A stretch of 64,000 nucleotides of DNA. Source: Bradyrhizobium sp. cir1. Lineage in GTDB: Bacteria; Pseudomonadota; Alphaproteobacteria; Rhizobiales; Xanthobacteraceae. The position numbers were made by a program, and so were the translations under genes. This document shows positions 34,106-43,653 of this stretch, in pieces. The notes under the pieces were generated by a model. That model was given only the letters and a program-made list of their open reading frames with translations, searched no databases and was not told the DNA's origin. Numbering within the stretch: position 1 is the stretch's first letter; each line of letters starts with the position of its first letter. The DNA lies in contig NZ_JACIHE010000004.1 of NCBI RefSeq assembly GCF_014198245.1, forward strand, positions 343,997-407,996, given 5' to 3'.

Positions 34106-34628
34106 CGCTTGTCTCCTTGCGATGGTTGGTGCCCTCAGCCCAAAATTCTGCGAAGGCAGTTCGCATGCGCGACCCCTTCGGTGGCAATAGCCGTCCCTCA
34201 CGCCGGTGCGACGGCGTTGGACCTTCAAGTTCAAATGCTTGGCACAGAAGCTTTAGCCGTAAGCAATGTCACCCAGAGGCGCGGGGCGCGTCTCAAGGTG
34301 GCAAGCCGACGGTAAGGTGTTTCAAAGCGGCAAAATGACAGCCGTCGAGAGATGTGGGAGCGGATTTTCCTCGCTGGCGACGTGGCCAGCCATTTTTCAC
34401 CTATGTCCTACGTCCGCTCAGACGCTCTGCAATTGCGCTGACTTCTCTCCAATTCTTATGAGCAGAGACGCGAAAAACGTACTCACGGCGAAATAGTTTC
34501 GCGCAAGCGCGGCGATATTTTGGCGACGATCCAGCTCCGCAAAAATTTCAAGCGCGCGGATTTTCGTCAGCACGCTTTGCCTGGTCAGCGAGCCTTCCTA
34601 TGTGCATCGGTGAAAACTTCAGCGAATG
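34106..34628. other. Intergenic region, no gene seen
   Basis: 523 bases between the M48 protease stop and the low-complexity protein start. Base composition falls slightly, with tracts such as tttttcacctatg and cgcaaaaatttcaa. Open frames here are short and lack a good ribosome-binding site. The part next to 34105 presumably holds the promoter for the leftward gene set. I see no hairpin or repeat. Confidence 0.4.
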
Positions 34629-35753
34629 CTAATAGGCGAGGTTGAGCAATGTGCCGACGCGCTCGGAGGTGGCGGGATGGCTGCGAAGCAAACGCGCCGG
34701 ATCATGCGCGAATGCGGAGGTGCGGCTTGGTGCAGAGCCGGTGTGATGGCGCTCCAGCTTGTCGAGCGCGGCGATGAGCGCTCGCGAGTCGCCGGTCAGT
34801 TCGAGTGCCGTTGCGTCTGCATCCATTTCGCGCACGCGCGACAGAGCAAGTCCAAGGAGCTGGCCAAGAGTCGGTGCTGCGCTCAGCAGCATTGTCAATG
34901 GCCGGCTTGACGTCATGCCACCGTGATGATGGCTGGTTCGCAGCAGTGCGAGGCCAGCGAGTGAGGTCCAATCGATCGCGCGTCGCAACGCTGTCGCCCA
35001 GCCCATCGTCCAGGCGTCATTGTTGCGGATATGCGCGACTTCATGGGCCAATATCCCGGCGATCTCGTCGCGCGTCATGCCGCGCAGCAGGCCCTCGGTC
35101 AACACGATGGCACTGCGATCCGGTCCGCCGAGCGCATAGGCATTCATGTCGCGTGGTGCCGGCAGGCAATAGAGATCCGGCAATCGCACCAGGCCGGCCC
35201 GGCTGCAAACTTTTGTCAGAATGGCGAACAGGTCCGGCGCCTCGGCAGGGGACAGCAGGTGGGCGCCGAACCAGCGATAAACGTTCTCGCGCGAGATGAT
35301 CATGTCGTCGGGACGGGGCGCGCTTCCCGACAGCGCCCGCTGCATGCCCGCGGCTCCGCCGACGATCCAGCCGCAGACACCGAGCAGCAATGTCATTGCA
35401 AGGATCGCCAATTGGGATGATTGATGGTTCGCAGCCTGATGGGCGTGCCGCCGATGCCGCAACCGTGACGAGTCTCTCGGGCTCAGCTCGATTCGGCATC
35501 GCAGGAAGAGGCCCATCTCTCCGGACGGCCAATGCATCTCCACGGTGACGGTGGGGCCGTACCGTAAAACGCGCAGCATCTCTCGCGGCGCATGTCGCAC
35601 CAGAGCGAACGAGACGCCTGGCGCGAGGCCGGCACCGACATCTTGGCCGTGCCGATCACCACGAAACGGCATCGGGCTTACGCCAGCGTGAATCACCCTT
35701 GTCCCCTCGTGCGCGTTCAAAGAAAAGCTACGGATCTCCTGGTGCCTTGTCAT
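34629..35753 (-). CDS. M48-family membrane zinc metalloprotease
   Basis: About 374 residues from Met at 35753; the Shine-Dalgarno is weak and other starts (35822, 35672) are possible. A transmembrane segment near LAILAMTLLLGVCGWIVGG is followed by an M48 domain with the zinc motif HEVAH in ILAHEVAHIRNND and a downstream REMDADATALELTGD segment supplying the third ligand. Related to HtpX/Ste24-type proteases that degrade or process membrane or exported proteins. It is upstream on the same strand of the low-complexity protein, 523 bases away, so co-transcription is uncertain. Confidence 0.85.
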   Translation of the reverse strand: MTRHQEIRSFSLNAHEGTRVIHAGVSPMPFRGDRHGQDVGAGLAPGVSFALVRHAPREMLRVLRYGPTVTVEMHWPSGEMGLFLRCRIELSPRDSSRLRHRRHAHQAANHQSSQLAILAMTLLLGVCGWIVGGAAGMQRALSGSAPRPDDMIISRENVYRWFGAHLLSPAEAPDLFAILTKVCSRAGLVRLPDLYCLPAPRDMNAYALGGPDRSAIVLTEGLLRGMTRDEIAGILAHEVAHIRNNDAWTMGWATALRRAIDWTSLAGLALLRTSHHHGGMTSSRPLTMLLSAAPTLGQLLGLALSRVREMDADATALELTGDSRALIAALDKLERHHTGSAPSRTSAFAHDPARLLRSHPATSERVGTLLNLAY

Positions 35754-36012
35754 GCGAGTTTCATGCCTTGGACACAGAAAAGTCCCGGTATCCACACGGG
35801 ACTCCGATCCGCCTCGGGGCAAGCGCGTGGATGAGACCTTAGGAACCCGGTTCTGTTCAAGCTAAACAATGGTTTGGTCAGATAAACCGCGTTAGCGGCG
35901 CTCCGTCGGAGAGGGCAGTGTTGCAGCAAAGACAATGTGGGAACCCGGCTTCTCAAATCGGCCGAGACTCGCCATTGTGCGGCCCGGAACAACCCTAGCC
36001 GGAGCAGCATCA

Positions 36013-37476
36013 ATGTCGGACAAGTTCTCGCGTCGCCAGTTCGCGAAGATCGCGGGGCTTTCCGCAGCGGCGATGACGGCGCCGGGGCAATCCGTCGAGG
36101 CAAAGGCCGACGCCGCGCCGGGCAGCTCGCGCGGTTTCCCGCAAGGCTTCCTCTGGGGTACGGCGACCTCGTCCTATCAGGTCGAGGGTGCGGTCAACGA
36201 GGGCGGGCGAGGGGTCTCGATCTGGGACAAGTTCGTGCGCATCCCCGGCAAGATCGAGGACGGCTCGACCGGCGACCGCGCCAACGAGCATTACCACCGC
36301 TACAAGGAGGACATCGCGCTCATCAAGGAACTCGGCTGCAAGGCCTATCGCTTCTCGATCGCCTGGCCGCGGGTGTTTCCGGATGGGGACGGCAAGCCGA
36401 ACGCCAAAGGGCTCGATTTCTACAATCGGCTCATTGACGAGCTTCTCAAGAACGGCATCGAGCCGTGGGCGACGCTCTATCATTGGGACCTGCCGCAATC
36501 GCTGCAGGACCGCTTCGGCGGCTGGCGCTCGACCGAGACCTGCAAGATCTTCGGCGACTATGCGGCCTACGTCGCCGAGCACCTGACCGATCGCGTCAAG
36601 AACGTGTTCACGCTGAACGAGAGCGGCCGCTTCGTGCAGTTCGGCTATGGCCTCGGCATCGACGCGCCCGGCGTGACGCTGTCGCAGAGAGAGGTCAACC
36701 AGGTCAGGCACAACAGCGCGCTCGCGCATGGGCTCGCGGTGCAGGCGGTGCGGGCCCATGGTCGCCGCGGCACCAGGGTGGGACCTGCCGAGAACATCGA
36801 CGTCTGCGTTCCCGCGATCGACACGCCCGAGCATGTCCAGGCCGCCGAGATCGCGCTACGCGAGATGAACGCCGGCTATCTCAACGTCATCATGGAGGGA
36901 CGCTACACCGACGCCTTCCTGAAATATGCCGGCGCCGACGCGCCGAAATACACCGAGGCCGAGCTGAAGATCATCTCCTCGCCGGTCGATTTCCTCGGTC
37001 TCAACATCTACGCGCCGCAGAACTATGTGGTGCCGTCCGAGGAGGGCGCGGGCTTCATGCCGCTGCCGATCCCGAAATCGTTCCCGCACATGAATTCGAA
37101 CTGGCTCCGCGTCGCGCCGGAGACGATCTACTGGGTGCCGAAGCTCGCGGCCAAGATCTGGAAGACGGATGCGATCTATATCAGCGAGAACGGCGCCTCC
37201 GGCGACGATGTGGTGACGCCCGACGGCAAGATCCACGACACCGACCGCGTCATGTACCTGCGCAACTATCTCGCCCAGCTGCAGCGCGCCACCGCCGAGG
37301 GCGTGCCGGTGCGCGGCTATTTCCTCTGGAGCCTGATGGACAATTTCGAATGGGTGTTCGGGCTCAGCAAGCGCTTCGGCCTCTATCACGTCAACTTCGA
37401 CACCCAGGTCCGCACCGCAAAGCTCAGCGCCAGCTACTACCGCAACGTCATCGCGAAGAACGCCGCGGGGGTGTGA
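36013..37476 (+). CDS. Tat-exported GH1 beta-glucosidase-family protein
   Basis: 487 residues from ATG 36013. A twin-arginine signal (SRRQFAKIAGLSAAA) directs export of the folded enzyme. The GH1 (beta/alpha)8 barrel begins FPQGFLWGTATSSYQVEGA at about 42. The acid/base Glu is E203 in TLNESG, where nearly all family members have NEP; the nucleophile is E392 in ISENGAS. C-terminal NFEWVFGLSKRFGLYHVNF is typical. It hydrolyses beta-linked glucosides or related glycosides in the periplasm; specificity is not predictable, and the P-to-S change may alter activity. A repeat follows. Confidence 0.92.
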   Translation: MSDKFSRRQFAKIAGLSAAAMTAPGQSVEAKADAAPGSSRGFPQGFLWGTATSSYQVEGAVNEGGRGVSIWDKFVRIPGKIEDGSTGDRANEHYHRYKEDIALIKELGCKAYRFSIAWPRVFPDGDGKPNAKGLDFYNRLIDELLKNGIEPWATLYHWDLPQSLQDRFGGWRSTETCKIFGDYAAYVAEHLTDRVKNVFTLNESGRFVQFGYGLGIDAPGVTLSQREVNQVRHNSALAHGLAVQAVRAHGRRGTRVGPAENIDVCVPAIDTPEHVQAAEIALREMNAGYLNVIMEGRYTDAFLKYAGADAPKYTEAELKIISSPVDFLGLNIYAPQNYVVPSEEGAGFMPLPIPKSFPHMNSNWLRVAPETIYWVPKLAAKIWKTDAIYISENGASGDDVVTPDGKIHDTDRVMYLRNYLAQLQRATAEGVPVRGYFLWSLMDNFEWVFGLSKRFGLYHVNFDTQVRTAKLSASYYRNVIAKNAAGV

Positions 37477-37484
37477 TGTCTTCG

Positions 37485-37646
37485 CCTCTCCCCGCGTGCG
37501 GGGAGAGGCCGGAATTTGCGATAGCAAATTCCGGGTGAGGGGGACTCTCGGCGAGTCCATCTGTCGCCGTCCTTGCTGAAGCTCCCCCTCACCCGAATTT
37601 TCCGCTGCGCGTAAAATCCGGCCTCTCCCCGCAGGCGGGGAGAGGC
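37485..37646. repeat. Dispersed repeat, cctctccccgcgtgcggggagagg type
   Basis: Left hairpin and aatttgcgatagcaaatt, then ctcccctcacccgaattttc and a right half with cctctccccgcaggcggggagagg. Nearly the same as the unit at 16706. It lies between the GH1 and thiolase genes. Confidence 0.85.
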
Positions 37647-37727
37647 GAAGGAAAGCCGCGCCACATTGACTCCCTTCTTCCCCTTATTCAAAACGTCTTC
37701 AACACCAACAACAAGAGGACAACGCCA

Positions 37728-38960
37728 ATGGCTGACGCGCTGATCATCGATGCCTGCCGCACCCCGCGAGGCATCGGCAAGGCCGGCAAGGGAGCACTGT
37801 CGGGCATTCATCCGCAGCAGCTGGGTGCAACCGTGCTGCGTGCGCTCGCCGATCGCACCGGCATCAATACCGCCGACGTCGACGACATCGTCTGGGGCTG
37901 CAGTGCGCAGGTTGCAACGCAAAGCGGCGATCTCGGCCGCATGTCGGCACTCGATGCCGGCTATGACGTGCGCGCCAGCGCGGTGACGCTCGACCGCTTC
38001 TGCGGAAGCGGCATCACCAGCGTCAACATGGCGGCATCCTCGATCATGGCGGGCGCCGAAGACCTCGTCATCGCCGGCGGCTGCGAGATGATGTCGATGG
38101 AAGGCCGGCGCGGCGGTGGCCCGATGATGATGGACGCCGGCAATCTGCGCCTGCGCGCGCGGCATCCGCAGTCGCATCAGGGCGTCTGTGCGGACGCGAT
38201 CGCGACCATGGAAGGCATCACGCGGCGTGACGTCGATGCGCTCGGCCTCGAAAGCCAGAAGCGCGCCGCGCATGCGATCGCGAACGGCCACTTCAAGAAG
38301 AGTCTCGTGCCCGTGCACGGCGAGGACGGCAGCCTCGCGCTCGACCACGAAGAATATCCGCGGCCGCAGACCACGATGGAGGGGCTCAGCAGCCTGAAGC
38401 CGGCCTTCCCCGCCATCGCCGATTACGCGCTCGACGACAAGGGCACGACCTATCGAGGCCTGATCCTGCAGAAATATCCGGACCTGAAGATCGACTTCGT
38501 GCATCACGCCGGCAACTCGTCCGGCGTCGTCGACGGCGCCGCCGCGATCCTGCTGGCCTCGCCCGCCTATGCCAAGGCGCATGGCCTTAAAGCCCGCGCC
38601 CGTGTCGTCGCGATGGCGAACATGGGGGACTCGCCGACCCTCATGCTGAACGCGCCGGTGCCGGCGACGCGCAAGGTGCTGGCAAAGGCGGGCCTCTCCA
38701 TCGACGACATCGACCTGTTCGAGATCAACGAGGCCTTTGCGGTGGTGGCGGAAAAATACATCCGAGACCTCAAGCTCGACCGCGCCAGGGTCAACGTCAA
38801 TGGCGGCTCGATCGCGCTCGGCCATCCCATCGGTGCGACCGGCTCGATCCTGATCGGCACCGTGCTCGACGAGCTCGAGCGGCGCGACCTGAGGCGTGGT
38901 CTCGTCACCATGTGCGCCGCCGGCGGCATGGCGCCCGCCATCATCATCGAGCGCGTGTAG
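37728..38960 (+). CDS. Acetyl-CoA acetyltransferase / 3-ketoacyl-CoA thiolase family
   Basis: A 410-residue thiolase. Acyl-enzyme Cys is C92 in DRFCGSGITS; C-terminal motifs are FEINEAFAVV, GGSIALGHPIGATGS and a second Cys in TMCAAGGMAPA. It condenses acetyl-CoA units or thiolytically cleaves 3-ketoacyl-CoA. AAGAGGA precedes ATG 37728. It is not linked to other fatty-acid or PHB genes here; an extra thiolase paralogue is likely. Substrate length cannot be set from sequence. Confidence 0.94.
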   Translation: MADALIIDACRTPRGIGKAGKGALSGIHPQQLGATVLRALADRTGINTADVDDIVWGCSAQVATQSGDLGRMSALDAGYDVRASAVTLDRFCGSGITSVNMAASSIMAGAEDLVIAGGCEMMSMEGRRGGGPMMMDAGNLRLRARHPQSHQGVCADAIATMEGITRRDVDALGLESQKRAAHAIANGHFKKSLVPVHGEDGSLALDHEEYPRPQTTMEGLSSLKPAFPAIADYALDDKGTTYRGLILQKYPDLKIDFVHHAGNSSGVVDGAAAILLASPAYAKAHGLKARARVVAMANMGDSPTLMLNAPVPATRKVLAKAGLSIDDIDLFEINEAFAVVAEKYIRDLKLDRARVNVNGGSIALGHPIGATGSILIGTVLDELERRDLRRGLVTMCAAGGMAPAIIIERV

Positions 38961-38968
38961 CTTGTTCA

Positions 38969-39110
38969 CCTCGCCCCACTTGCGGGGAGAGGTCGGATTG
39001 CATCGAAGATGCAATCCGGGTGAGGGGGGCTCTCGGCGTGCCGAACTCTCACCGTCTTTGCTGAAGCAGCCCCTCACCCCAACCCTCTCCCCGTAAGAAC
39101 GGGGAGAGGG
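38969..39110. repeat. Dispersed repeat, cctcgccccac...ggggagaggg type
   Basis: Hairpin cgccccacttgcgggga, then ggattgcatcgaagatgcaatcc and the right half caaccctctccccgtaagaacggggagagg. Same family as 16706 and 37485. Between it and the HU-like gene (39111-39425) no gene is convincing; the last 60 bases must contain the HU promoter. Confidence 0.85.
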
Positions 39111-39425
39111 AGAGCACTTGCAAATGCGGCTGCGGTGCGATCTACCCCTTATTTTCTAGGGTGAAACGCACCCCTCCTTGCACAAAGAGGCCGGTCGTCG
39201 CTTGTCGAAAGCCGCGAATCAGCTTTAGCAAGGTTGCGTGCGGGCCTTTGAAACAAGGCAAAATCCGCTGCTCAAGGCTCCTTCCGCACTGGAAGTGGCT
39301 AAAATGCAGGGTTTTTTGCCACAGCGGGGCAAAAAGCCCGTAAAATCGCGACAAAACTGTGCAGAAGGCTATAGGCCTTCGCCGGTTGGTCTAATATGCA
39401 GCCGTCACGAATCAGAGGAGACACG

Positions 39426-39728
39426 ATGGCAACCCAAATGTCCAAATCGCAGTTGATCGAAAAGATTGCGACCGCCACAGAGCTTTCCAAGCGCGACGTC
39501 AAGAGCGTCATGGAGACGCTGACCGACGTCGGCCACAAGGAGCTCAAGAAGAACGGCCTGTTCCTGGTGCCGGGCTTCGCCAAGTTCGTGGTCATCAAGA
39601 AGCCCGCGACCAAGGCGCGCAAGGGCACCAACCCGTTCACGGGTGAAGAGATGATGTTCAAGGCCAAGCCGGCCCGGAAGATCGTCCGCGCCCGCCCGGT
39701 CAAGGCTGCCAAGGACGCCGTGGCCTGA
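39426..39728 (+). CDS. HU-family DNA-binding protein
   Basis: A 100-residue HU/IHF-fold protein. Start ATG 39426 has GAGGAG five bases upstream. The N-terminal helical part is KSQLIEKIATATELSKRDVKSVMETL, and the beta-arm region contains ARKGTNPFTGEEMMFKA instead of the common GRNP arm tip. The C-terminus is basic (ARKIVRARPVKAAKD). It binds and bends DNA as part of the nucleoid. Single gene ended by a strong terminator. Confidence 0.93.
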   Translation: MATQMSKSQLIEKIATATELSKRDVKSVMETLTDVGHKELKKNGLFLVPGFAKFVVIKKPATKARKGTNPFTGEEMMFKAKPARKIVRARPVKAAKDAVA

Positions 39729-39734
39729 TAACGC

Positions 39735-39765
39735 AAAGGCCCCCTCGGATAGGAGGGGGCCTTTT
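39735..39765 (+). terminator. Rho-independent terminator after the HU gene
   Basis: A perfect 12-base stem (AAAGGCCCCCTC with GAGGGGGCCTTT, loop about 6 bases) followed by TTTT, 7 bases after the HU stop. Confidence 0.9.
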
Positions 39766-39799
39766 GATGGGGCAGCCGCGAGGGCTTGAGACGGAGGGC

Positions 39800-39955
39800 T
39801 CAACCCTTGCGGCGCTTCACCCGGACCGGGACCGGCTGAAGCCGCGGCCCGGGGCCTGCGAGCGCATCGCGAACCCGGTCGATGGCGCGATCGAGTAATT
39901 GGCGCAGCCGCTGCGTCTTGCGCGATCTCTTCGCTTTTTCCAGCAGTTTCTTCAT
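39800..39955 (-). CDS. Small highly basic protein, 51 aa, downstream of lon
   Basis: Start ATG 39955 lies 4 bases beyond the lon stop, with GGAG about 8 bases upstream inside the lon 3' end. The product is very basic and helical (MKKLLEKAKRSRKTQRLRQL, ending RVKRRKG). Likely co-translated with lon as a DNA/RNA-binding or charge-mediated accessory. Only translation would prove it. No family recognised. Confidence 0.5.
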   Translation of the reverse strand: MKKLLEKAKRSRKTQRLRQLLDRAIDRVRDALAGPGPRLQPVPVRVKRRKG

Positions 39956-39959
39956 CGCA

Positions 39960-42377
39960 TCACTCCGCCGCTTCGACCTTCGCATCGGCTTGGGCTTCAG
40001 GTTGGGCTTCCGCCGGCTCGAGCGCCGCGGCGATGGCCTCGTCGACGCGCTCCAGCCAGATGAATTCGAGGTTGTCCCGCGCGCTCTTCGGGATATCGTC
40101 ATAGTCCCGCTTGTTGCGCGCCGGCAGCATCACCCGCTTCAGGCCGGCGGCAGCCGCAGCCACCACCTTCTCCTTGATGCCGCCGACCGGCAGCACCAGG
40201 CCGCGCAGCGAGATCTCGCCGGTCATCGCGGTGTCGCTGCGCACCGTGCGATTGGTGAGCAGGGACGTCAGCGCCGTGAACATGGCGACGCCCGCGCTCG
40301 GCCCGTCCTTCGGGGTTGCGCCCGCCGGGACGTGAACGTGGATGTCGCTCTTCTCGAACAGCTGGGGATCGATGCCGAGCTGCGAGGCCCGGCTCTTCAC
40401 CAGCGTCAGCGCAGCCTGCACGCTCTCGCGCATGACCTCGCCGAGCTGGCCGGTCAGGATCATGCCGCCGCGGCCGGCCACGCGCGAGGCCTCGATGAAC
40501 AGGATGTCGCCGCCGACCGGCGTCCAGGCAAGGCCCGTGGCCACGCCCGGAATGCTGGTGCGCTGCGCGATCTCGCCCTCGAAGCGCGGCTGGCCGAGCA
40601 CGGTGGCGATGTCCTTCGGCGACACCACGACCTTCGCAGCCGTACCTTCGGCGACCTGCACTGCGGCATGGCGGAACACCTTGCCGATCTCGCGCTCGAG
40701 GTTACGCACGCCGGCCTCGCGGGTGTAGCCCTTGACGATCAGCTTCAGCGCCTCCGGCTCGATCTCGGCCTGCTCGGCCGAGAGGCCATTGGCCTCCAGC
40801 TGCCGCCGCACCAGATAGCGCCGCGCGATCTCCAGCTTCTCGTCCTCGGTGTAGCCGGCGAGGCTGATCAGCTCCATGCGGTCCAGCAGCGGACCCGGAA
40901 TCTGGTCCAGCATGTTGGCGGTCGCGATGAACACCACGCGCGAGAGGTCGAAGGGCACGCCCAGGTAATTGTCCCGGAACGTCCCGTTCTGCTCGGGGTC
41001 GAGCACCTCCAGCATCGCTGCGGAGGGATCGCCCTGCACGCCGCGGCCCATCTTGTCGATCTCGTCCAGCATCATGACGCAGTTGCGTGCGCCCGCCTTC
41101 TTGATGCCCTGGATGATGTTGCCGGGCAGCGCGCCGATATAGGTCCGCCGGTGGCCGCGGATCTCGGCCTCGTCATGCACGCCGCCCAAGCTGACGCGCA
41201 CGAAGGGGCGATCCATCGCGCGTGCGATGGACTGGCCGAGCGAGGTCTTGCCGACGCCGGGCGGGCCGACGAAGCACAGGATCGGGGCCTTGCCCTGCGG
41301 CGCCAGCTTGCGCACCGCCAGATATTCGATGATCCGGCTCTTGATCTTCTCCAGGCCAAAATGATCGGCATCGAGGATGCGCCGCGCTTCCTTGATGTCG
41401 ATCGGCTTCTCCGCGGGCAAGGCCCAGGGCAGCTCGATCAGCCAGTCGAGATAGGTGCGGACCATGCCGGCTTCGCCGGCCGCCTCCGGCATGCGCTCGT
41501 AACGGCGCAGCTCCTTCTTGGCGTGGGCCTCGGCTTCCGGCGGCATGTTGGCCTTGGCGATCGCAGCCGTCAGCTCGGCGACCTCGGCAGCCTTGCCGTC
41601 GCCTTCGCCCAGCTGGCGCTGGATCGTCGCCATCTGCTCGCGCAGGATCGCCTCGCGCTGGCGCTCGTCGAACGAGGCCTTGGTCTTCTGGCCGATCTCG
41701 TTGCTGATGCGCAGCACCTCCAGCCGCTCGGCCAGATGCTTCGACACCTTCTCGACGCGCAGGGCGAGGTCGATGGTCTCCAGCACCTCCTGCTTGTCCT
41801 GCGGCTTGATGTCCATGAACGAGGTCGCCAGATCGGCCAGCGCGCCGGGCGCGGTGGTGCCCTGGAACATCGCGGTCAGCTCGGGCGGCGCCTGCGGCAG
41901 CAGCTCGATCGCCTCGATGGCCTGGCGCTGCAGGTTCAGCGCGCGCGCCTCGATCTCGGGTGAGCTGGTGGCCGGCTCCGGAATCTGCTGAATGCGCGCG
42001 GCCGGGAACGGCGTGCCCGGCAGGAAGTCGAGGATGCGGGCGCGCTGCACGCCCTGGCAGACGATATGATGCGTGCCGTCCGGCGCGGTGATGTAGCGCA
42101 CGATGTTGGCGATGGTCGCGACCCGGAAGAGATCGTCCGGCCCGGGCTCCTCGATCTCGGGGCTGCGCTGCAGGACGATGCCGACCGGCCGCTGCTCGCG
42201 CAGCGCCTGCTGTGCGGCGGCGATGGACTTCGCCCGGCCGATCGCAATCGGCGCGATGGCGCCGGGGAACAGCACCATCTCGCGCACGGGGATGATGATC
42301 AGTGCGTCTTCGGGGATCTTCACGTCGGAGCCGTTTTGGGAATTGGTCTGTGCGTTGTTCATCTGTTCGGTGGCCAT
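39960..42377 (-). CDS. lon: ATP-dependent protease Lon (LonA type)
   Basis: An 805-residue Lon. The N-terminal substrate domain is about 25-220. The AAA+ module has Walker [10 protein letters not shown] (near 375) and Walker B MLDEIDKM. The Ser-Lys dyad is S694 in KDGPSAG and K737 in GGIKEK, spaced exactly as in E. coli Lon. It degrades misfolded and selected regulatory proteins. Grouped with an Hsp20 gene upstream on the same strand (9 bases between them), so probably a heat-stress unit; a second housekeeping lon may exist elsewhere in the genome. The C-terminus is extended and Ala/Glu-rich. Confidence 0.95.
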   Translation of the reverse strand: MATEQMNNAQTNSQNGSDVKIPEDALIIIPVREMVLFPGAIAPIAIGRAKSIAAAQQALREQRPVGIVLQRSPEIEEPGPDDLFRVATIANIVRYITAPDGTHHIVCQGVQRARILDFLPGTPFPAARIQQIPEPATSSPEIEARALNLQRQAIEAIELLPQAPPELTAMFQGTTAPGALADLATSFMDIKPQDKQEVLETIDLALRVEKVSKHLAERLEVLRISNEIGQKTKASFDERQREAILREQMATIQRQLGEGDGKAAEVAELTAAIAKANMPPEAEAHAKKELRRYERMPEAAGEAGMVRTYLDWLIELPWALPAEKPIDIKEARRILDADHFGLEKIKSRIIEYLAVRKLAPQGKAPILCFVGPPGVGKTSLGQSIARAMDRPFVRVSLGGVHDEAEIRGHRRTYIGALPGNIIQGIKKAGARNCVMMLDEIDKMGRGVQGDPSAAMLEVLDPEQNGTFRDNYLGVPFDLSRVVFIATANMLDQIPGPLLDRMELISLAGYTEDEKLEIARRYLVRRQLEANGLSAEQAEIEPEALKLIVKGYTREAGVRNLEREIGKVFRHAAVQVAEGTAAKVVVSPKDIATVLGQPRFEGEIAQRTSIPGVATGLAWTPVGGDILFIEASRVAGRGGMILTGQLGEVMRESVQAALTLVKSRASQLGIDPQLFEKSDIHVHVPAGATPKDGPSAGVAMFTALTSLLTNRTVRSDTAMTGEISLRGLVLPVGGIKEKVVAAAAAGLKRVMLPARNKRDYDDIPKSARDNLEFIWLERVDEAIAAALEPAEAQPEAQADAKVEAAE

Positions 42378-42385
42378 GATCGACC

Positions 42386-42769
42386 TCAGGATTTGGCGAG
42401 GCGCAGTGCGACGCAGCCGTCCATCACGAAGCGGCTGATGGCATAGCGGCCAAGGGGCAATGCAATGCGGCGCTCAAAACGCCCCTGCGGCAGCTCGAGC
42501 CGGTGGATGCGGGCGTTGCGAAGCTCCGGCGGCAGCGTGCGCTGGCCGGAGATCACGAGCACGCCGTCATGGATGACAGTCTCGACATTGTCCGGATTGA
42601 CGCCGGGAAGCGCGACCAGGATCAAAAGCTCATGCTCGGTCTCGAGCACGTCGATCGGCGGCTCCCAGCAGGCGTCCTGGCGGCCGAACTGGTGCCGCAG
42701 CCGTTCGGCGCGGGTCAGCGAGTCCAGGGCTTCGGACAGCATCCAGTCGAGGGGATTTTTGGGTTGCAT
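42386..42769 (-). CDS. Hsp20/alpha-crystallin small heat shock protein
   Basis: 127 residues from ATG 42769. The alpha-crystallin domain covers about 38-125: PPIDVLETEHELLILVALPGV, then VLVISGQRT and RFERRIALP. The C-terminal IXI oligomerisation tail is not obvious. It holds unfolding proteins for refolding or proteolysis. It ends 9 bases upstream of lon, implying coordinated induction. Start chosen because upstream in-frame sequence is not domain-like. Confidence 0.9.
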   Translation of the reverse strand: MQPKNPLDWMLSEALDSLTRAERLRHQFGRQDACWEPPIDVLETEHELLILVALPGVNPDNVETVIHDGVLVISGQRTLPPELRNARIHRLELPQGRFERRIALPLGRYAISRFVMDGCVALRLAKS

Positions 42770-42874
42770 GATGCGGACTCGGGGGCTGGGAAAGCCTGCA
42801 TATGGGGCTGGTTCCCGGGAATTCCAGTGCTGTGGCGCTGACGTGCCATGCGCCATCGTGCGATCCAAAAAGCA

Positions 42875-42899
42875 AACGCCGCGGCTCGGCCGCGGCGTT
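42875..42899 (-). terminator. Rho-independent terminator for the DUF892 gene
   Basis: Perfect 10-base stem AACGCCGCGG/CCGCGGCGTT with a 5-base loop. On the minus strand it is followed by TTTGCTTTTT, giving a T-rich tail, 23 bases after the DUF892 gene stop. Confidence 0.8.
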
Positions 42900-42922
42900 C
42901 TGTCTTGATAGCGCGGCGGGCA

Positions 42923-43489
42923 TCAGGCCGCGGCGCGATACTCGTCTTCCGCTTCGAGATTGATGACGGAGGTGGCGAGCTCGGTCAGCGTGCGATCGGT
43001 CGCCGCTTCCTCGTCCAAGGTCTCCTGGAGTAGCCTTGCTGCGTCCTGCATGCCGAGCTCCTCGGCCCAGGTGCGCAGCGTGCCGTAGCGGGAGATCTCG
43101 TAATGCTCGACCGATTGCGCCGCCGCGAGCAGTCCGGCGTCGAGGGCGGGGGCACCCTTGAACTCCTTCATGATCTCCGCGCCCTCGTCCGCGATGCCGT
43201 TGATGGCCTCGCAAGGCTTGCCGCGTGCGGGCTTGCCCAGCATCTTGAAGATCTGGTCGAGACGCCTGACCTGACCCTGGGTCTCGCGCAGATGCTTGTT
43301 GAAGGCAGCCGCGAGGTCCTTCGACTGCGCGGCCTTTGCCATCTTGGGCAGGGTCTTGATGATCTTGTTCTCGGCGAAATAGATGTCCTTCAGCGTTGCC
43401 AGGAACAGGTCGCTGAGCATCTTCGGCGCCTGACGCGTCCGGCGCGCCACCGTCTTCCTGGTTGTGCGTTTCTTCGCTCGTTTGGCCAT
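42923..43489 (-). CDS. DUF892/YciE-like ferritin-fold protein
   Basis: 188 residues from ATG 43489, with GAGGAGG upstream. A basic N-terminal tail (MAKRAKKRTTRKTVARRTR) precedes a four-helix ferritin-like domain (about 25-185) with Glu/His metal-ligand candidates in DIYFAENKIIK, CEAINGIADEGAEIM and SVEHYEISRYG. YciE-type proteins are stress-induced and likely protect by binding iron. The basic tail could bind nucleic acid. Single gene with its own terminator. Confidence 0.9.
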   Translation of the reverse strand: MAKRAKKRTTRKTVARRTRQAPKMLSDLFLATLKDIYFAENKIIKTLPKMAKAAQSKDLAAAFNKHLRETQGQVRRLDQIFKMLGKPARGKPCEAINGIADEGAEIMKEFKGAPALDAGLLAAAQSVEHYEISRYGTLRTWAEELGMQDAARLLQETLDEEAATDRTLTELATSVINLEAEDEYRAAA

Positions 43490-43653
43490 TGGTCCTCCTC
43501 TCGAGATGACACGGGAAGGCATGCCCTTCCTCGATCGTCACGCGATCAAGAATCGGGATGAGCAAATGTTCCTCGCGAAGCGGACCGCGAGCCGCTATGG
43601 CTTGCCGTCTGAGCCAAGCTCTCTTGAGAAAAGCCTGCCCGAGACGCCTTCCG

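Noticed and set aside
39882..41963. Plus-strand 693-codon frame opposite lon
   Set aside because: lon has all catalytic motifs on the minus strand; this frame is an Arg/Leu/Gly-rich mirror of GC-rich codons.
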